A stretch of 50,185 bases of DNA from contig NZ_JBOFTR010000001.1 in the NCBI RefSeq assembly GCF_051652165.1, positions 1-50,185 on the forward strand. Reading direction: 5' to 3'. The position numbers were made by a program, and so were the translations under genes. Position 1 is the stretch's first letter. Each line of letters opens with the position of its first letter. The notes below the pieces were generated by a model that was not told where the DNA came from, did no database searches, and was given only the letters and a program-made list of their open reading frames with translations. This DNA is from Plesiomonas sp051652165. GTDB taxonomy: Bacteria; Pseudomonadota; Gammaproteobacteria; Enterobacterales; CAMTGL01. Of the stretch, positions 24,611 through 34,009 are shown piece by piece.

Positions 24611-25654
24611 TTATATTTTAGATTCGAGATCGTAGCAGTCAAATCGAATTACTTCTTCACCGACCCATGTGTTTAGTTCTAGTATTTGGCGTTGTAATGG
24701 CATCAATTCATTACGGACAAATACTTTACTAGCCTTTTCCACATCACCAAACCCGCCTGTATTGTTAGGGATGATACCCATCATCTGCGGGGGTACGCGA
24801 TGTGCGGCCAGCATGTCATCACGGCTGACGTTCTTGATGTTCAGGAACTCATCTTTGGCCGCGACTTCGCTGAGTGGGATTATCTGAATCCCGTCTTTCT
24901 TCCCTGCCGGTGAGTACATAAACATGTTCCGGAAATTGCCAGGGCCTTTGGCCTGTTTAAGTGCGGTACGAATATTGTCTACGTCAGACTGGTTTTGAGC
25001 AGGGTCACTCATATACATGATAAAACCCGCATGGCTGCCGTTCAGATAATACTTACGGCGAAAAAGGGTGGCTGACTCATTGAGCAAGGCTGATGGGATC
25101 GCTGCCAGATATTCAGGCAAGCCGTACAACTCTTGATTCAGATCGGGTTCAAACAGATGGAACACACTGCCGGTTTCAAACTTGTAAGGCTCAGTGTTAT
25201 GCCCATATTGGGCGAACCAGTATGTTTCTAAATCAACGCCGCGGCGCATAAACTTCGCCAGTGCCGGTTCAAGTGCTAATGTTTTCCCCAGCCGGTTGGT
25301 ACGTTTTTCCAGATACGCATTACCAAAAACCAGATAATCCAGTGCAAAACGGCTAAACGCCTGCTGGCTAAGTAGCTTGTGGGGAATGAATGTGCTGGTC
25401 AAAATATTACGCTTCACGTAAATAGCCGAACTGTGATGCGTTGCTGATCGAAACGTACGCGCCAGCCCGTCCATGCTAATCGGCGGCTCATACCACTGCT
25501 CAACACGGGAACACTCCAGATAATCCAGCAGTTCGCGGCGGTCGAGTACAGGGATCGGGTCACCAAAAGTAAAAGCCTCTGCTGCCGGCGCTTGATGGGG
25601 TTGGGTTGTTGCCATCACTGGACTGGCTTTATTAAATTTTCGTTTGCGCGCCAT
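24611..25654 (-). CDS. Q: portal protein gpQ
   Basis: Portal vertex protein through which DNA is packaged, P2 gpQ family. It is 347 residues (P2 Q is 344). The conserved early block YEPPISMDGLARTFRSATHH and the C-terminal VPPQMMGIIPNNTGGFGDVE are characteristic. It lies four bases after the terminase gene P on the same strand. The P-Q operon is divergent from O-N-M-L, as in P2. Confidence 0.95.
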   Translation of the reverse strand: MARKRKFNKASPVMATTQPHQAPAAEAFTFGDPIPVLDRRELLDYLECSRVEQWYEPPISMDGLARTFRSATHHSSAIYVKRNILTSTFIPHKLLSQQAFSRFALDYLVFGNAYLEKRTNRLGKTLALEPALAKFMRRGVDLETYWFAQYGHNTEPYKFETGSVFHLFEPDLNQELYGLPEYLAAIPSALLNESATLFRRKYYLNGSHAGFIMYMSDPAQNQSDVDNIRTALKQAKGPGNFRNMFMYSPAGKKDGIQIIPLSEVAAKDEFLNIKNVSRDDMLAAHRVPPQMMGIIPNNTGGFGDVEKASKVFVRNELMPLQRQILELNTWVGEEVIRFDCYDLESKI

Positions 25655-25657
25655 GGT

Positions 25658-27424
25658 TTAGTAAATCTCCACAATATTAGTGTTTGAGGTAGTCATACCT
25701 TCCAGTGGTTCATTGTGCAGTGCGTGCATCGTTGCCCACGCCAAGTCTGCATGACTGGCCTCTTCGCTGCGGCTGGCTTCATACGTTGGTCGGCTGCCGC
25801 TGGCAGTAACAGATTTGCGGATAGCCATAAATGATTGAGCAATGTCAGTACATCCGGCATCGAACTCTAAACGGCGGTGGCTAATCACGTCATACGCCTT
25901 GATCACCAACTCATTTTTTACTTTCGGGTTGTAAACAAATTCCCGTACCGCAGGAAAAAATGCTTTCACGTTTTCATATACCCCGTGTCCAATACCGGTC
26001 GAATCGATACCGATGTAGGCCACGTTGTAAGTTTCAGTTAGTTTGCGGATAGACTCCGCTTGTGCGCGAAAATCCATACCCCGCCACTGAAAACGTTCAA
26101 GAATACGGAATTTACCTCCAGCCACAGGAGGCGGTGCGATCACCACGCAACCGGCACTGTCACCGTTTGCTGTGCCTTTCGCTGGGTCATAACCAATCCA
26201 GACAGGGTGATAACCAAATGGCCGAACAGCCAACGGCTGCACGTCATCCCATACCTCCCAACTATCGACCATGCACTTTTGCAGATCAGTCAGTGGGAAC
26301 ACCGAGGCCAAGTCATCAATGAAGTCACACATCAACAGGTTTTGATATTCTGGCGGGCTGTACTCAAGTCTCAACTGGTCGAGGTCGAACAGATTACAAC
26401 CGCCCTTCACCGCATCTTCTACGGTGACAATCTGCCTGTACTGGCCATCACGACACAGCACACCATCGGCCAAATTGCTGTGGCTCAGGTCAATGTCAAC
26501 TTTGTCGGATTTCGCACGGCCACGGTTATACAGCGCCCCCGACCAGAACGGGTATGCACTGTGGGTTAAGCTGGAAGGAGTCGAGAAGTAGGTCTGTCGC
26601 CACTTTTTATGTAGCGCCATGCCAGAAGCTACTTTGCGCAGCTCTTGGAATCGCGGGATCCAAAAATACTCATCAAGATATAAATTCCCGTGGTAACTCT
26701 GGGCGGTTCGAGCATTCGTGCCTAAAAAGTACAAGCACGCGCCATTGCCGAGCGTCATCGGGTCGCCCTTGAGATCAACATCAACCTCACGGGCAAACTC
26801 AATGATGTACTGCTTGAACACATGCGCCTGCGCTTTACTGGCCGACAAAAATATCTGATTTCGCCCCGTGGTGATCGCATCAATCAACGCCTCACGTGCA
26901 AAGTACCATGTCGCACCAATTTGACGTGATTTCAGCAAGTTACGAATGCGGTGATGTGCTCCGGCGTTAAACCATACCTTTTGATAGGCAAACAAATTGT
27001 CGTGAAAAACCTGCTGTAACTTCTCGAGCTGTTCCTCGCTAAACATGTTTTTTTCAGGCTGTTTGCGATCACCGGTATTTCGACTGCGAATTTTAGGGTT
27101 CAGATCGGCTTCATTGCCGCCATTGTTGAATTTGCCTATTCGTGCGTGCCGTTCCGACTGTCGAGCAAGCAGATCAATCTCTTTGAAATCCTTACCTTCT
27201 TTTTGCTCTTTCATGATGAGCTGGCAATAGCGGGCGGCAGTGGTGAGCTGCATTTGATCGAGCGGGCCGATGTCGCCCCACTTGTCACGCTTTTTCCAAC
27301 TGTGTACGGTTGCAGGCTTCTCCCCCAGCATTTCAGCAATGCGGGCGATGCGTAACCCCTGAAAGTACAGGAACATAGCCTGTCTACGTGGGTCGAGATC
27401 CGTATTTATCGTTGTCGTATTCAT
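25658..27424 (-). CDS. P: terminase large subunit gpP
   Basis: ATPase/nuclease that packages phage DNA, P2 gpP family, 588 residues (P2 P is 590). An N-terminal helix-turn-helix (RIAEMLGEKPATVHSWKKRD) is followed by an ATPase domain with a Walker A-like SRQIGATWYFAREA near 165-178 and Walker B LYLDEYFWIP near 247-256. A C-terminal RNase H-like nuclease contains IGYDPAKGTANGDSAG near 408-425. The gene is read leftward from the divergent late promoter region it shares with O. Confidence 0.95.
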   Translation of the reverse strand: MNTTTINTDLDPRRQAMFLYFQGLRIARIAEMLGEKPATVHSWKKRDKWGDIGPLDQMQLTTAARYCQLIMKEQKEGKDFKEIDLLARQSERHARIGKFNNGGNEADLNPKIRSRNTGDRKQPEKNMFSEEQLEKLQQVFHDNLFAYQKVWFNAGAHHRIRNLLKSRQIGATWYFAREALIDAITTGRNQIFLSASKAQAHVFKQYIIEFAREVDVDLKGDPMTLGNGACLYFLGTNARTAQSYHGNLYLDEYFWIPRFQELRKVASGMALHKKWRQTYFSTPSSLTHSAYPFWSGALYNRGRAKSDKVDIDLSHSNLADGVLCRDGQYRQIVTVEDAVKGGCNLFDLDQLRLEYSPPEYQNLLMCDFIDDLASVFPLTDLQKCMVDSWEVWDDVQPLAVRPFGYHPVWIGYDPAKGTANGDSAGCVVIAPPPVAGGKFRILERFQWRGMDFRAQAESIRKLTETYNVAYIGIDSTGIGHGVYENVKAFFPAVREFVYNPKVKNELVIKAYDVISHRRLEFDAGCTDIAQSFMAIRKSVTASGSRPTYEASRSEEASHADLAWATMHALHNEPLEGMTTSNTNIVEIY

Positions 27425-27470
27425 GCGGCCAGATTACCGCCCCGCGCAGCCCCATACCGCCACACCCTAT

Positions 27471-27488
27471 TGTGTCAGTCACCGCACA
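27471..27488. promoter_or_regulatory. Ogr-binding site of the divergent P/O late promoters
   Basis: TGT-N12-ACA (TGTGTCAGTCACCGCACA) is the dyad recognised by Ogr/Delta-type activators in P2 late promoters. It lies between the start codons of P (27424) and O (27561). The same TGTGT...CCGCACA sequence is repeated upstream of FI. Confidence 0.85.
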
Positions 27489-27560
27489 ATTCCCGCACAT
27501 TGTCTCAATCCCCCTATCCCCGCAAACATAGAGGCTCTAAAGACAACCGGAGCCTGACAG

Positions 27561-28400
27561 ATGGCAACAAAATCAAAGCGTTTTCGCATTGGCGTAGAAG
27601 GTGCAACCACCGATGGCCGCGAAATCCAACGCGAATGGCTAACGCAAATGGCCGAAAATTATGACCCTGATGTGTACGGCGCACGGGTCAATGTTGAACA
27701 CATTAAATCGTATTCACCCGACAGCGCATTTGGCCGCTACGGTGATGTGATCAGCTTATCCGCCGAAGAGATTAAAGACGGTGCACTGACCGGTCGAATG
27801 GCGCTGTATGCCGAAATTGAGCCGACCGCAGAGCTGATCGCACTGAATAAAAAAGGACAGAAAATTTATACGTCGATGGAAGTTGACCCTAAATTCTCTG
27901 ATTTGGGTTTTGCCTACCTGATCGGCCTTGCCGTTACGGATGACCCCGCCAGCCTCGGCACACAGCGCCTAAGTTTCAGCGCCAGCGGTGAAAGTACCCT
28001 CGCAAAACGCAAAACCCATGCACACAACCTGTTCACCGTGGCAGAAGAAACTGTCATTGAGTTTGAGCACATTGATGATCCAAAACCCAACCTATTCAGC
28101 CGCGTAAAAGAGCTGTTTGCGAAAAAGCAGACTGGTGATGACGCACGCTTTGACGATGTGCATCAGGCCGTTGAGCTGTGTGCCACCGAAGTCCAGAGCG
28201 CGACCGAGCAAGTGACCACCCTCTCTGCGAACGCAGCAGCATCAGCCGCAAAAATGAATGAATTAGAAAGCCAGCTAACAGCCTACAACCAAAAATTGGA
28301 CGACCTGACCACCCGCCTGAACAACGAAGACAGCAGCAAAAAACGCCGACCATTTTCCACCGGTGGCAGTCATTCACAATCAGAACAAACCAACTGCTAA
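27561..28400 (+). CDS. O: capsid scaffolding protease gpO
   Basis: Scaffold that shapes the procapsid and matures it by autoproteolysis. The 279-residue protein begins KRFRIGVEGATTDGRE like P2 O. The P2 catalytic residues (Asp, His, Ser) correspond here to D18, H47 (NVEHI) and S105 (YTSMEV). The C-terminal third is a coiled-coil scaffold domain (about 195-255). First gene of the rightward head operon O-N-M-L. Confidence 0.95.
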   Translation: MATKSKRFRIGVEGATTDGREIQREWLTQMAENYDPDVYGARVNVEHIKSYSPDSAFGRYGDVISLSAEEIKDGALTGRMALYAEIEPTAELIALNKKGQKIYTSMEVDPKFSDLGFAYLIGLAVTDDPASLGTQRLSFSASGESTLAKRKTHAHNLFTVAEETVIEFEHIDDPKPNLFSRVKELFAKKQTGDDARFDDVHQAVELCATEVQSATEQVTTLSANAAASAAKMNELESQLTAYNQKLDDLTTRLNNEDSSKKRRPFSTGGSHSQSEQTNC

Positions 28401-28412
28401 CGGAGCATCTAC

Positions 28413-29465
28413 ATGAAAAAAAATACCCGCTTTGCCTTTAACGCATTTTTGACCCGTCTTGCCGAACTCAACGAAGTCGGCATTGACGACTTGGCAGCAA
28501 AATTCACGATTGAGCCATCAGTCAACCAAACGCTGGAAGAGACTATCCAGCAGTCAGCCGCATTTCTGACGCTGGTCAACGTCGTACCCGTGCCTGAGCA
28601 ATCCGGCCAGCTATTGGGCCTTGGTGTCGGTACGACAATTGCCCGCACAACCAATACCGCAGATAAAGAACGCGAACCCACAGACCCTACTGCATTCAGC
28701 GATATTGAGTACAAATGCGAGCAGACCAACTTTGATACCGCACTGACCTACTCAAAACTGGATATGTGGGCCAAGTTCCAAGATTTTCAACTACGCATTC
28801 GCAACGCCATCATCAAGCGTCAGGCGCTTGACCGCATCATGATCGGCTTTAACGGCGTTGCACGCCAAAAGACCTCAGACCCCGCAGCAAATACCCTGCT
28901 GCAAGATGTGAACATCGGCTGGCTGCAAAAAGTGCGCAATGATGCCCCAACCCATGTGATGGATGGCATCACCGATGAAGGCGGCGCAACAGTAAAAGTG
29001 ATTAACGTCGGCGCAGGCGGCGATTACGCAAACCTTGATGCACTGGTGATGGATGCCGTAAACGAGTTGATTGATCCGGTCTATCAAGATGATGACGGGC
29101 TGGTTGTTATTTGCGGCCGTGCACTACTTGCTGACAAATATTTTCCGCTGGTCAACAAAGAGCAAGATAACAGCGAATCTCTGGCCGCTGAGATGATCAT
29201 CAGTCAGAAACGCATGGGCGGGTTGCAGGCAGTACGTGCGCCATACTTCCCTGCCAATGCACTGCTGATCACCCGCTTGGATAACCTGTCTATTTACTGG
29301 CAAGAAGACACCCGCCGCCGTTCAATCATTGATAACCCGAAGCGTGACCGTATTGAAAACCTCGAATCAGTCAACGAAGCCTATGTGGTCGAAGACTACC
29401 GATGCACCGCACTGATTGAAAATATCAAAATCGGGACATTTACCGCACCCCCAGCGGAGGCGTAA
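28413..29465 (+). CDS. N: major capsid protein gpN
   Basis: P2 gpN-type HK97-fold capsid protein, 350 residues (P2 N is 357). It is cleaved at the N-terminus by gpO during maturation. The family blocks TLEETIQQSAAFLTLVNVVPV, KRQALDRIMIGFNGV and the C-terminal VVEDYRCTALIENIK are present. It starts 12 bases after O behind GGAG. Confidence 0.96.
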   Translation: MKKNTRFAFNAFLTRLAELNEVGIDDLAAKFTIEPSVNQTLEETIQQSAAFLTLVNVVPVPEQSGQLLGLGVGTTIARTTNTADKEREPTDPTAFSDIEYKCEQTNFDTALTYSKLDMWAKFQDFQLRIRNAIIKRQALDRIMIGFNGVARQKTSDPAANTLLQDVNIGWLQKVRNDAPTHVMDGITDEGGATVKVINVGAGGDYANLDALVMDAVNELIDPVYQDDDGLVVICGRALLADKYFPLVNKEQDNSESLAAEMIISQKRMGGLQAVRAPYFPANALLITRLDNLSIYWQEDTRRRSIIDNPKRDRIENLESVNEAYVVEDYRCTALIENIKIGTFTAPPAEA

Positions 29466-29467
29466 TC

Positions 29468-30127
29468 ATGCCAAGTCCTGCCCGCAGACACTTAATGCGT
29501 GTTCAGGCTGAGGAGTCCGCCCAGATGGGCGGCTCTACACTGCGCAATCTGTCTGCATACAACCAAATGTTGCTCAAGCTCGAAGAAGACCAACGACGGC
29601 TAAAACGGGTGCAGTCAACGATGCGCAAAGCAGAGCTGAAACGCGAACTGCTGCCGTATTACCAACCGTGGGTCACAGGCGCACTGACGACCGGAAACGG
29701 GTCACAAGATGACGTGCTGATGAACATCATGATCTGGCGTGTCGATGCTAGTGATTTTGGCGGTGCACTGGATATTGCCGAATACGCACTGGCACATGGC
29801 CTTGTGATGCCAAAACGCTATAACCGCCAAACCGCCTGTGCCGTCGCCGAAGAGATCGCCGATGCAACCGCTCAGGCCTATGTCACCAAGCAGCCCATTG
29901 ACGTTGCACTGATGCAACGCGCATTAGCCGTGACCGAAGAACACGACATGCCCGATCAAGTCAGAGCCAAACTGCACAAAGTGTTGGCCTATGGTCTGCG
30001 CGATAACAATCAGCCGGTGTTGGCCTATCACCATATCAACCAAGCCTTCATGTTCGATAAGAACTGTGGTGTGAAAAAAGATATGGAACAACTGGAGCGG
30101 ATTGCCCGCGCCGCCAACGCCGGATAA
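29468..30127 (+). CDS. M: terminase small subunit gpM
   Basis: DNA-recognition and cos-cutting subunit that works with gpP. The 219-residue protein opens PSPARRHLMRVQAEESA as in P2 M, and has the conserved MIWRVDASDFGGALDIAEYAL block. It lies two bases after N, so the head genes are one operon. P2 M is 247 residues; this version is slightly shorter. Confidence 0.94.
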   Translation: MPSPARRHLMRVQAEESAQMGGSTLRNLSAYNQMLLKLEEDQRRLKRVQSTMRKAELKRELLPYYQPWVTGALTTGNGSQDDVLMNIMIWRVDASDFGGALDIAEYALAHGLVMPKRYNRQTACAVAEEIADATAQAYVTKQPIDVALMQRALAVTEEHDMPDQVRAKLHKVLAYGLRDNNQPVLAYHHINQAFMFDKNCGVKKDMEQLERIARAANAG

Positions 30128-30219
30128 CAGAACGTGCCCACGCGCGAGGCGGCACGGGATAGCGACAGGCTACGCCGCATCAAAATCCCGTCCACCGCCT
30201 ACCACTTGAGGATAGCAGA

Positions 30220-30684
30220 ATGGATTTTGTTGCACCGGAGCAACCCGATGACAATGCCGGGATTATCACCAATACCCCGTTTTGGCCGGATGTTGATCTG
30301 GAACACTACCGTCAGGCCATGCGTAACGATGGCACGGTAACCAATGAACGCCTGAAAGAAGCCGCCCTATCAGCAATATGTGAAACCAACGCTGAACTGG
30401 CACTGTACAAAGAGCAACAGCGGCAACGGGGGTTTAACAATCTGGCCGAAATTCCTGCGGCAACCATCGGGGGATTTAGCGAGCTAACGTACTGGTATCG
30501 CCGCGCCGTGTATTGCCGCACAAAAGCCAATCTGACCGAACGCTACCCCGATATAGACACCACAAAATCGGGCAGCAAACGTGCCGACGACATGCTGCAA
30601 GCCGTTGATGATTTGTGGCGTGATGCGCAATGGGCCGTGCAACGGTTACAAGGCCGTTCACACATCACCGTGGAGCTGATTTAG
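30220..30684 (+). CDS. L: head completion protein gpL
   Basis: Head-tail connector component, P2 gpL family, 154 residues (P2 L is 169). FWPDVDLEHYRQAMRNDGTV and the C-terminal DDLWRDAQWAVQRLQGRSHITVELI are typical. Its stop TAG overlaps the GTG start of X. About 90 bases separate it from M, with no separate gene visible there. Confidence 0.93.
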   Translation: MDFVAPEQPDDNAGIITNTPFWPDVDLEHYRQAMRNDGTVTNERLKEAALSAICETNAELALYKEQQRQRGFNNLAEIPAATIGGFSELTYWYRRAVYCRTKANLTERYPDIDTTKSGSKRADDMLQAVDDLWRDAQWAVQRLQGRSHITVELI

Positions 30685-30887
30685 TGCGAGTCAGAGCAAT
30701 GCAATATGACACGGTTGATGCCCTGTGCTGGCGCTATTACGGGCGCACGCAAGGCATGACCGAACACGTGTTAGCGGCCAACCCCAAATTGGCGGAGGTT
30801 GGCCCGTTTTTACCCCACGGCATGGAGATCGAATTGCCGGACATGATATCCGCACCCACGACCCAGACCGTGCAGCTATGGGATTGA
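30684..30887 (+). CDS. X: tail protein gpX (LysM-like)
   Basis: 67 residues, exactly the length of P2 X. The GTG at 30684 overlaps the L stop; the frame is open farther upstream, but homology begins here. The sequence DTVDALCWRYYGRTQGMTEHVL, then LPHGMEIELPD matches the small LysM-like tail protein family. The location between L and the holin gene is the P2 order. Confidence 0.93.
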   Translation: MRVRAMQYDTVDALCWRYYGRTQGMTEHVLAANPKLAEVGPFLPHGMEIELPDMISAPTTQTVQLWD

Positions 30888-30894
30888 TTAGCTT

Positions 30895-31110
30895 ATGGAG
30901 AAAATCACCACCGCCATGTCCTACACACTCGCGCTCTTTCTTGCATGGCTGGGCGGGCTGAATGTACAAGAAGTCGCGTTTTTATCCGGCACAGTACTCG
31001 GCTTTGGCACGTTCTTTGTGAATTGGTACTACCGTCGCAAAACATTCCAGCTATTTAAAGATAAGAGCGACACCTTGAGTAAGGACATCTATGAACAACT
31101 CAATCGTTAA
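30895..31110 (+). CDS. holin (P2 gpY position)
   Basis: 71 residues with two hydrophobic segments (about 8-24 and 28-44) and a charged C-terminus (YYRRKTFQLFKDKSDTL), a class II holin pattern. It lies between X and the endolysin gene and overlaps the latter by 20 bases. It would release or depolarise the inner membrane to trigger lysis. It is shorter than P2 Y (93 residues). Confidence 0.85.
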   Translation: MEKITTAMSYTLALFLAWLGGLNVQEVAFLSGTVLGFGTFFVNWYYRRKTFQLFKDKSDTLSKDIYEQLNR

Positions 31111-31603
31111 ACGCTGTGCCATTGCTACCGTGCTTGCACTGGCCGCGCTCGTTACCGGCTATCAGCATTTGAAAATCTCTGATGACGGGTTGCAGTTACT
31201 GGCTGACTTTGAAGGTTGCCGATTAACCCCCTACCAATGCAGCGCAAATGTCTGGACGAACGGAGTCGGGCACACCGCAGGCGTAACACCCAAGAGTGTG
31301 ATCACCGAAAAAAAAGCGGCTGAATATCTGGTTGCTGATGTCTTAAAAACCGAAAAATACATTGACCACTGCATGCCTGTCGATATGCCACCACAGGTTT
31401 ATGATGCTGTGATCAGTTGGGGGTTTAATATCGGCCCAACTGCCGCCTGTCGTTCAACACTGGCACACTTCATCAACAAAAAAGAGTGGGTGAAAGCCTG
31501 CCAGCAGTTGAGCCGCTGGGTGTATGTCAACGGGGTTAAAAGTGCCGGCCTTGCTAATCGCCGAAGCCGAGAACTCGAACACTGCATGCTGGGAGCACGT
31601 TAA
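31091..31603 (+). CDS. SAR endolysin (phage lysozyme, GH24)
   Basis: 170-residue muramidase with an N-terminal signal-anchor-release segment (about 8-24, rich in Ala and Leu with few strongly hydrophobic residues). The catalytic triad is E41, C50 and T56 in an E-8-C-5-T arrangement, Cys replacing the usual Asp, a variation known in this family. GVGHTAG and the C-terminal RRSRELEHC are typical. Additional cysteines could give disulfide control of activation. P2 K occupies the same place. Confidence 0.93.
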   Translation: MNNSIVKRCAIATVLALAALVTGYQHLKISDDGLQLLADFEGCRLTPYQCSANVWTNGVGHTAGVTPKSVITEKKAAEYLVADVLKTEKYIDHCMPVDMPPQVYDAVISWGFNIGPTAACRSTLAHFINKKEWVKACQQLSRWVYVNGVKSAGLANRRSRELEHCMLGAR

Positions 31604-32037
31604 TGCGAATCGTCATCGGTATTGCCATTGCAGTGCTTATTGCATCGTCACTGTTTCAAACATTCAGACTACACACCGAGCAACGAACAAACGCCGAACT
31701 CACAGAGAGTCTTGCAACCGCACAGGCATATATTGCAGAAAAAAATAAACAGCTCATCGCCATCAGTGCTATCGCAAAAGAGAACGATATCTATCAAGCA
31801 TCCATGCAGCAGCAGCTTGATGCACTGAGCCAAAGCGAAACGGAAAAAAACCAACGGATAAAGGACTTAATCAATGAAAATGCGGCACTTAAACGCTGGG
31901 CTAATACCCCTTTGCCTGCTGACATTATCCGCATGCAGCAGCGCCCCACCATCACCGGCGCTGCAAGTTATCGTGCGCACCTGTCCAGCAGTAACCCGCT
32001 GCCAACTCCCCGCAGCCAACCCGAAAACCAACGGTGA
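31603..32037 (+). CDS. lysB: LysB/Rz-like inner-membrane spanin
   Basis: 144 residues with an N-terminal membrane anchor (RIVIGIAIAVLIASSLF) and a long coiled coil (about 25-100), the design of an i-spanin. It starts on the endolysin stop codon (TAATG). The o-spanin gene is nested inside its 3' half in another frame. P2 lysB is the positional equivalent. Confidence 0.88.
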   Translation: MRIVIGIAIAVLIASSLFQTFRLHTEQRTNAELTESLATAQAYIAEKNKQLIAISAIAKENDIYQASMQQQLDALSQSETEKNQRIKDLINENAALKRWANTPLPADIIRMQQRPTITGAASYRAHLSSSNPLPTPRSQPENQR

Positions 32038-32164
32038 ACTGCGTGATGATGGGGATGCAATCATCGCAGCATGGGCAGCCTGTGCCGCAAAAATAGATAT
32101 GATCGTTGACTGTCAGGAAAAGCAACATGAAAAAGCCGGAATCATTACGGACATTTCTTTGTGA
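31874..32164 (+). CDS. lysC: LysC/Rz1-like outer-membrane spanin lipoprotein
   Basis: 96 residues with a lipoprotein signal ending LTLSAC, giving lipidated C21, followed by a Pro-rich stretch. It overlaps lysB in a different frame, the usual nested Rz/Rz1 design. The two proteins span the periplasm and fuse the membranes at lysis. Its 3' end overlaps the beginning of R. Confidence 0.88.
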   Translation: MKMRHLNAGLIPLCLLTLSACSSAPPSPALQVIVRTCPAVTRCQLPAANPKTNGELRDDGDAIIAAWAACAAKIDMIVDCQEKQHEKAGIITDISL

Positions 32165-32555
32165 AAAAGTCCCTGCGCTTGAAGATAACCCCGAGAACCT
32201 GAGCTTGTTTATCGATAAAGGCAGCGTTGTTTCTACGTTGGCCACGTCCCTGTCATTTGAGTACAGCTATACACTCAATGTGATAGTGATGAATTTTTCA
32301 GGTAACCAAAACTTACTCATTGCGCCGATAATTGCATGGCTAAGAGTAAACCAACCTGACGTATTGAATAACCCAGAGAAGCGAGAACGCGCACTCACAT
32401 TTGAGGCTGATATTCTCAACAATAAAACCTGCGACATCAGTATTGATCTGATGCTGACAGAACGGGTCATCGTGAGTGAAAAAGGCGGAAAGTTGGTTGT
32501 AGAAGCCGTTGACGAGCCATCACCTGCCGACCCAGATGAATGGGGGTGGAACTAA
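32127..32555 (+). CDS. R: tail completion protein gpR
   Basis: 142 residues from the ATG at 32127, which follows AGGA; an earlier in-frame start at 32106 lacks a ribosome site. The opening KPESLRTFLCEKVPALEDNPENL matches the P2 R family needed for joining tails to heads. Its stop overlaps the S start (TAATG). Confidence 0.92.
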   Translation: MKKPESLRTFLCEKVPALEDNPENLSLFIDKGSVVSTLATSLSFEYSYTLNVIVMNFSGNQNLLIAPIIAWLRVNQPDVLNNPEKRERALTFEADILNNKTCDISIDLMLTERVIVSEKGGKLVVEAVDEPSPADPDEWGWN

Positions 32556-33001
32556 TGGAATTTGCCCAAGTTGATGACTGGATTATTAATTTACTGGGGA
32601 AACTTACGCCAACACAGCGTATGAAGCTCACAAAAGAATGGGCCCGAGATTTACGTCAATCACAACAGCTACGTATCGACTTGCAAAAGAACCCTGACGG
32701 TTCGACCTATGAAGCAAGAAAACCACAAAAGCGCGATAAGAAAAAACGCATTAACCGGAAAAAAATGTTCCGAAAAATACGGCTGGCTCGTTACATGCAA
32801 ACTAAATCAACCGCTGATTTTGTTGAAATCAACTTCGGGCAGAGTAAAGCAAAATATATTGCTGCCGTGCACCATTACGGCTTACGTGAAAAATTAGGTA
32901 AACGTAAACCGGTTACGTACCCGCAGCGGCAACTGCTCGGTGTCACCGACGCTGACATTGCCCACCTTGGTGATCAACTGCTAGAACATTTACAACAGTA
33001 A
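32555..33001 (+). CDS. S: tail completion protein gpS
   Basis: 148 residues from ATG 32555, which overlaps the R stop; the upstream ATG at 32540 is inside R. P2 S-family pattern: an N-terminal helix (WIINLLGKLTPTQRMKLT), a basic KKKRINRKKMFRKIR segment, and TYPQRQLLGVTDADI near the end. Functions in tail sheath or tube completion before head joining. Confidence 0.93.
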   Translation: MEFAQVDDWIINLLGKLTPTQRMKLTKEWARDLRQSQQLRIDLQKNPDGSTYEARKPQKRDKKKRINRKKMFRKIRLARYMQTKSTADFVEINFGQSKAKYIAAVHHYGLREKLGKRKPVTYPQRQLLGVTDADIAHLGDQLLEHLQQ

Positions 33002-33011
33002 CCCCTGCTAT

Positions 33012-33029
33012 TGTGTAGCCAACCACACA
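33012..33029 (+). promoter_or_regulatory. Ogr-binding site of the V late promoter
   Basis: TGT-N12-ACA (TGTGTAGCCAACCACACA), centred about 55 bases upstream of the V start codon. It opens the tail operon V-W-J-I-H, as in P2. Confidence 0.82.
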
Positions 33030-33075
33030 ACCCCGCATTAATGCGCGTGCTGCCGCCCAGTGGCACGCTACATCC

Positions 33076-33669
33076 ATGAATACTCAATTAACCGAATTAC
33101 TGCGACTACTGCGCAACCTGATCCGCACCGGAGTCATTATTGAAGTCGATGCAGAAAAATGGCTGTGCCGTGTAGCCAGCGGTGAACTGCAAACTAACTG
33201 GATACCGTGGCTCACCATGCGCGCGGGGAAATCCCGCACGTGGTGGAAGCCATCGGTCGGTGAGCAGGTGTTGTTGTTGGCCATCGGCGGAGAACTGACC
33301 ACCGCTTTTGCACTGCCTGCCATCTACTCCAATGACAACCCACCGCCATCATCATCAGACGATGCCTTGGTTGTCACATTCCCAGACGGTGCGCGTTTTG
33401 AGTACGAACCAAAAAACGGGCGGCTGTTGATTGAGGGCATCAAGCAGTTAGTGCTGTCAGCCTCTGTTGATGTGCTGCTAGATACACCTCTAGTGCGCTG
33501 CTCAACCTTATTAGAAACACCGCGATTAAACGTCACTAAAGGCGCAACGCTTAAAGGTGATGTAACGCACAGCGGCGGGAAACTCTCATCGAATGGGGTG
33601 GTATCCGATGATCATAAACATAACCTCGTAAAATCAGGCTTTGATAACTCTGGAGGCCCAGTGAAATGA
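33076..33669 (+). CDS. V: baseplate spike protein gpV
   Basis: Tip of the contractile tail that pierces the cell envelope. The 197-residue protein has an N-terminal OB-fold region (EVDAEKWLCRVASGELQTNWIPWLTMRAG) and a C-terminal beta-helical stem with repeated strands, ending in HNLVKSGFDNSGGP. It is shorter than P2 V (211). First gene of the tail operon, behind an Ogr site. Confidence 0.93.
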   Translation: MNTQLTELLRLLRNLIRTGVIIEVDAEKWLCRVASGELQTNWIPWLTMRAGKSRTWWKPSVGEQVLLLAIGGELTTAFALPAIYSNDNPPPSSSDDALVVTFPDGARFEYEPKNGRLLIEGIKQLVLSASVDVLLDTPLVRCSTLLETPRLNVTKGATLKGDVTHSGGKLSSNGVVSDDHKHNLVKSGFDNSGGPVK

Positions 33670-34007
33670 AATATCTCGGCATGAATCAATGCACAGGCCT
33701 GCGCATTACAGAACTGGAACATATCCGCCAATCAGTGCGCGATATTTTACTAACGCCGGTCGGTTCGCGCATTGCACGCCGTGAATACGGTTCACTATTA
33801 CCTGAACTGCTCGACTGGCCGCAAAACGATGCGGTGAAATTACAAGTCATGGCCGCCAGTTATACCGCCATTAGCCGCTGGGAATCCCGCATTCAGTTGC
33901 AAAGTATTCAGATCACCACAGCAATGAACGGGGGAATGAGCGTTGAACTCTCCGGCATGCGTTCCGATGGTATCGCCGCCAACCTATCTATTCCGCTGGG
34001 AGTGTGA
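33666..34007 (+). CDS. W: baseplate wedge protein gpW (gp25-like)
   Basis: 113 residues (P2 W is 115). The block EHIRQSVRDILLTPVGSRIARREYGS followed by LLDWP is the T4 gp25-like lysozyme-related baseplate fold. Overlaps the V stop by four bases. Confidence 0.94.
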   Translation: MKYLGMNQCTGLRITELEHIRQSVRDILLTPVGSRIARREYGSLLPELLDWPQNDAVKLQVMAASYTAISRWESRIQLQSIQITTAMNGGMSVELSGMRSDGIAANLSIPLGV

Positions 34008-34009
34008 TC

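Noticed and set aside
30134..30340. 68-codon frame between M and L
   Set aside because: Overlaps the L start in another frame, lacks a ribosome site, and does not occur in the P2 gene order.
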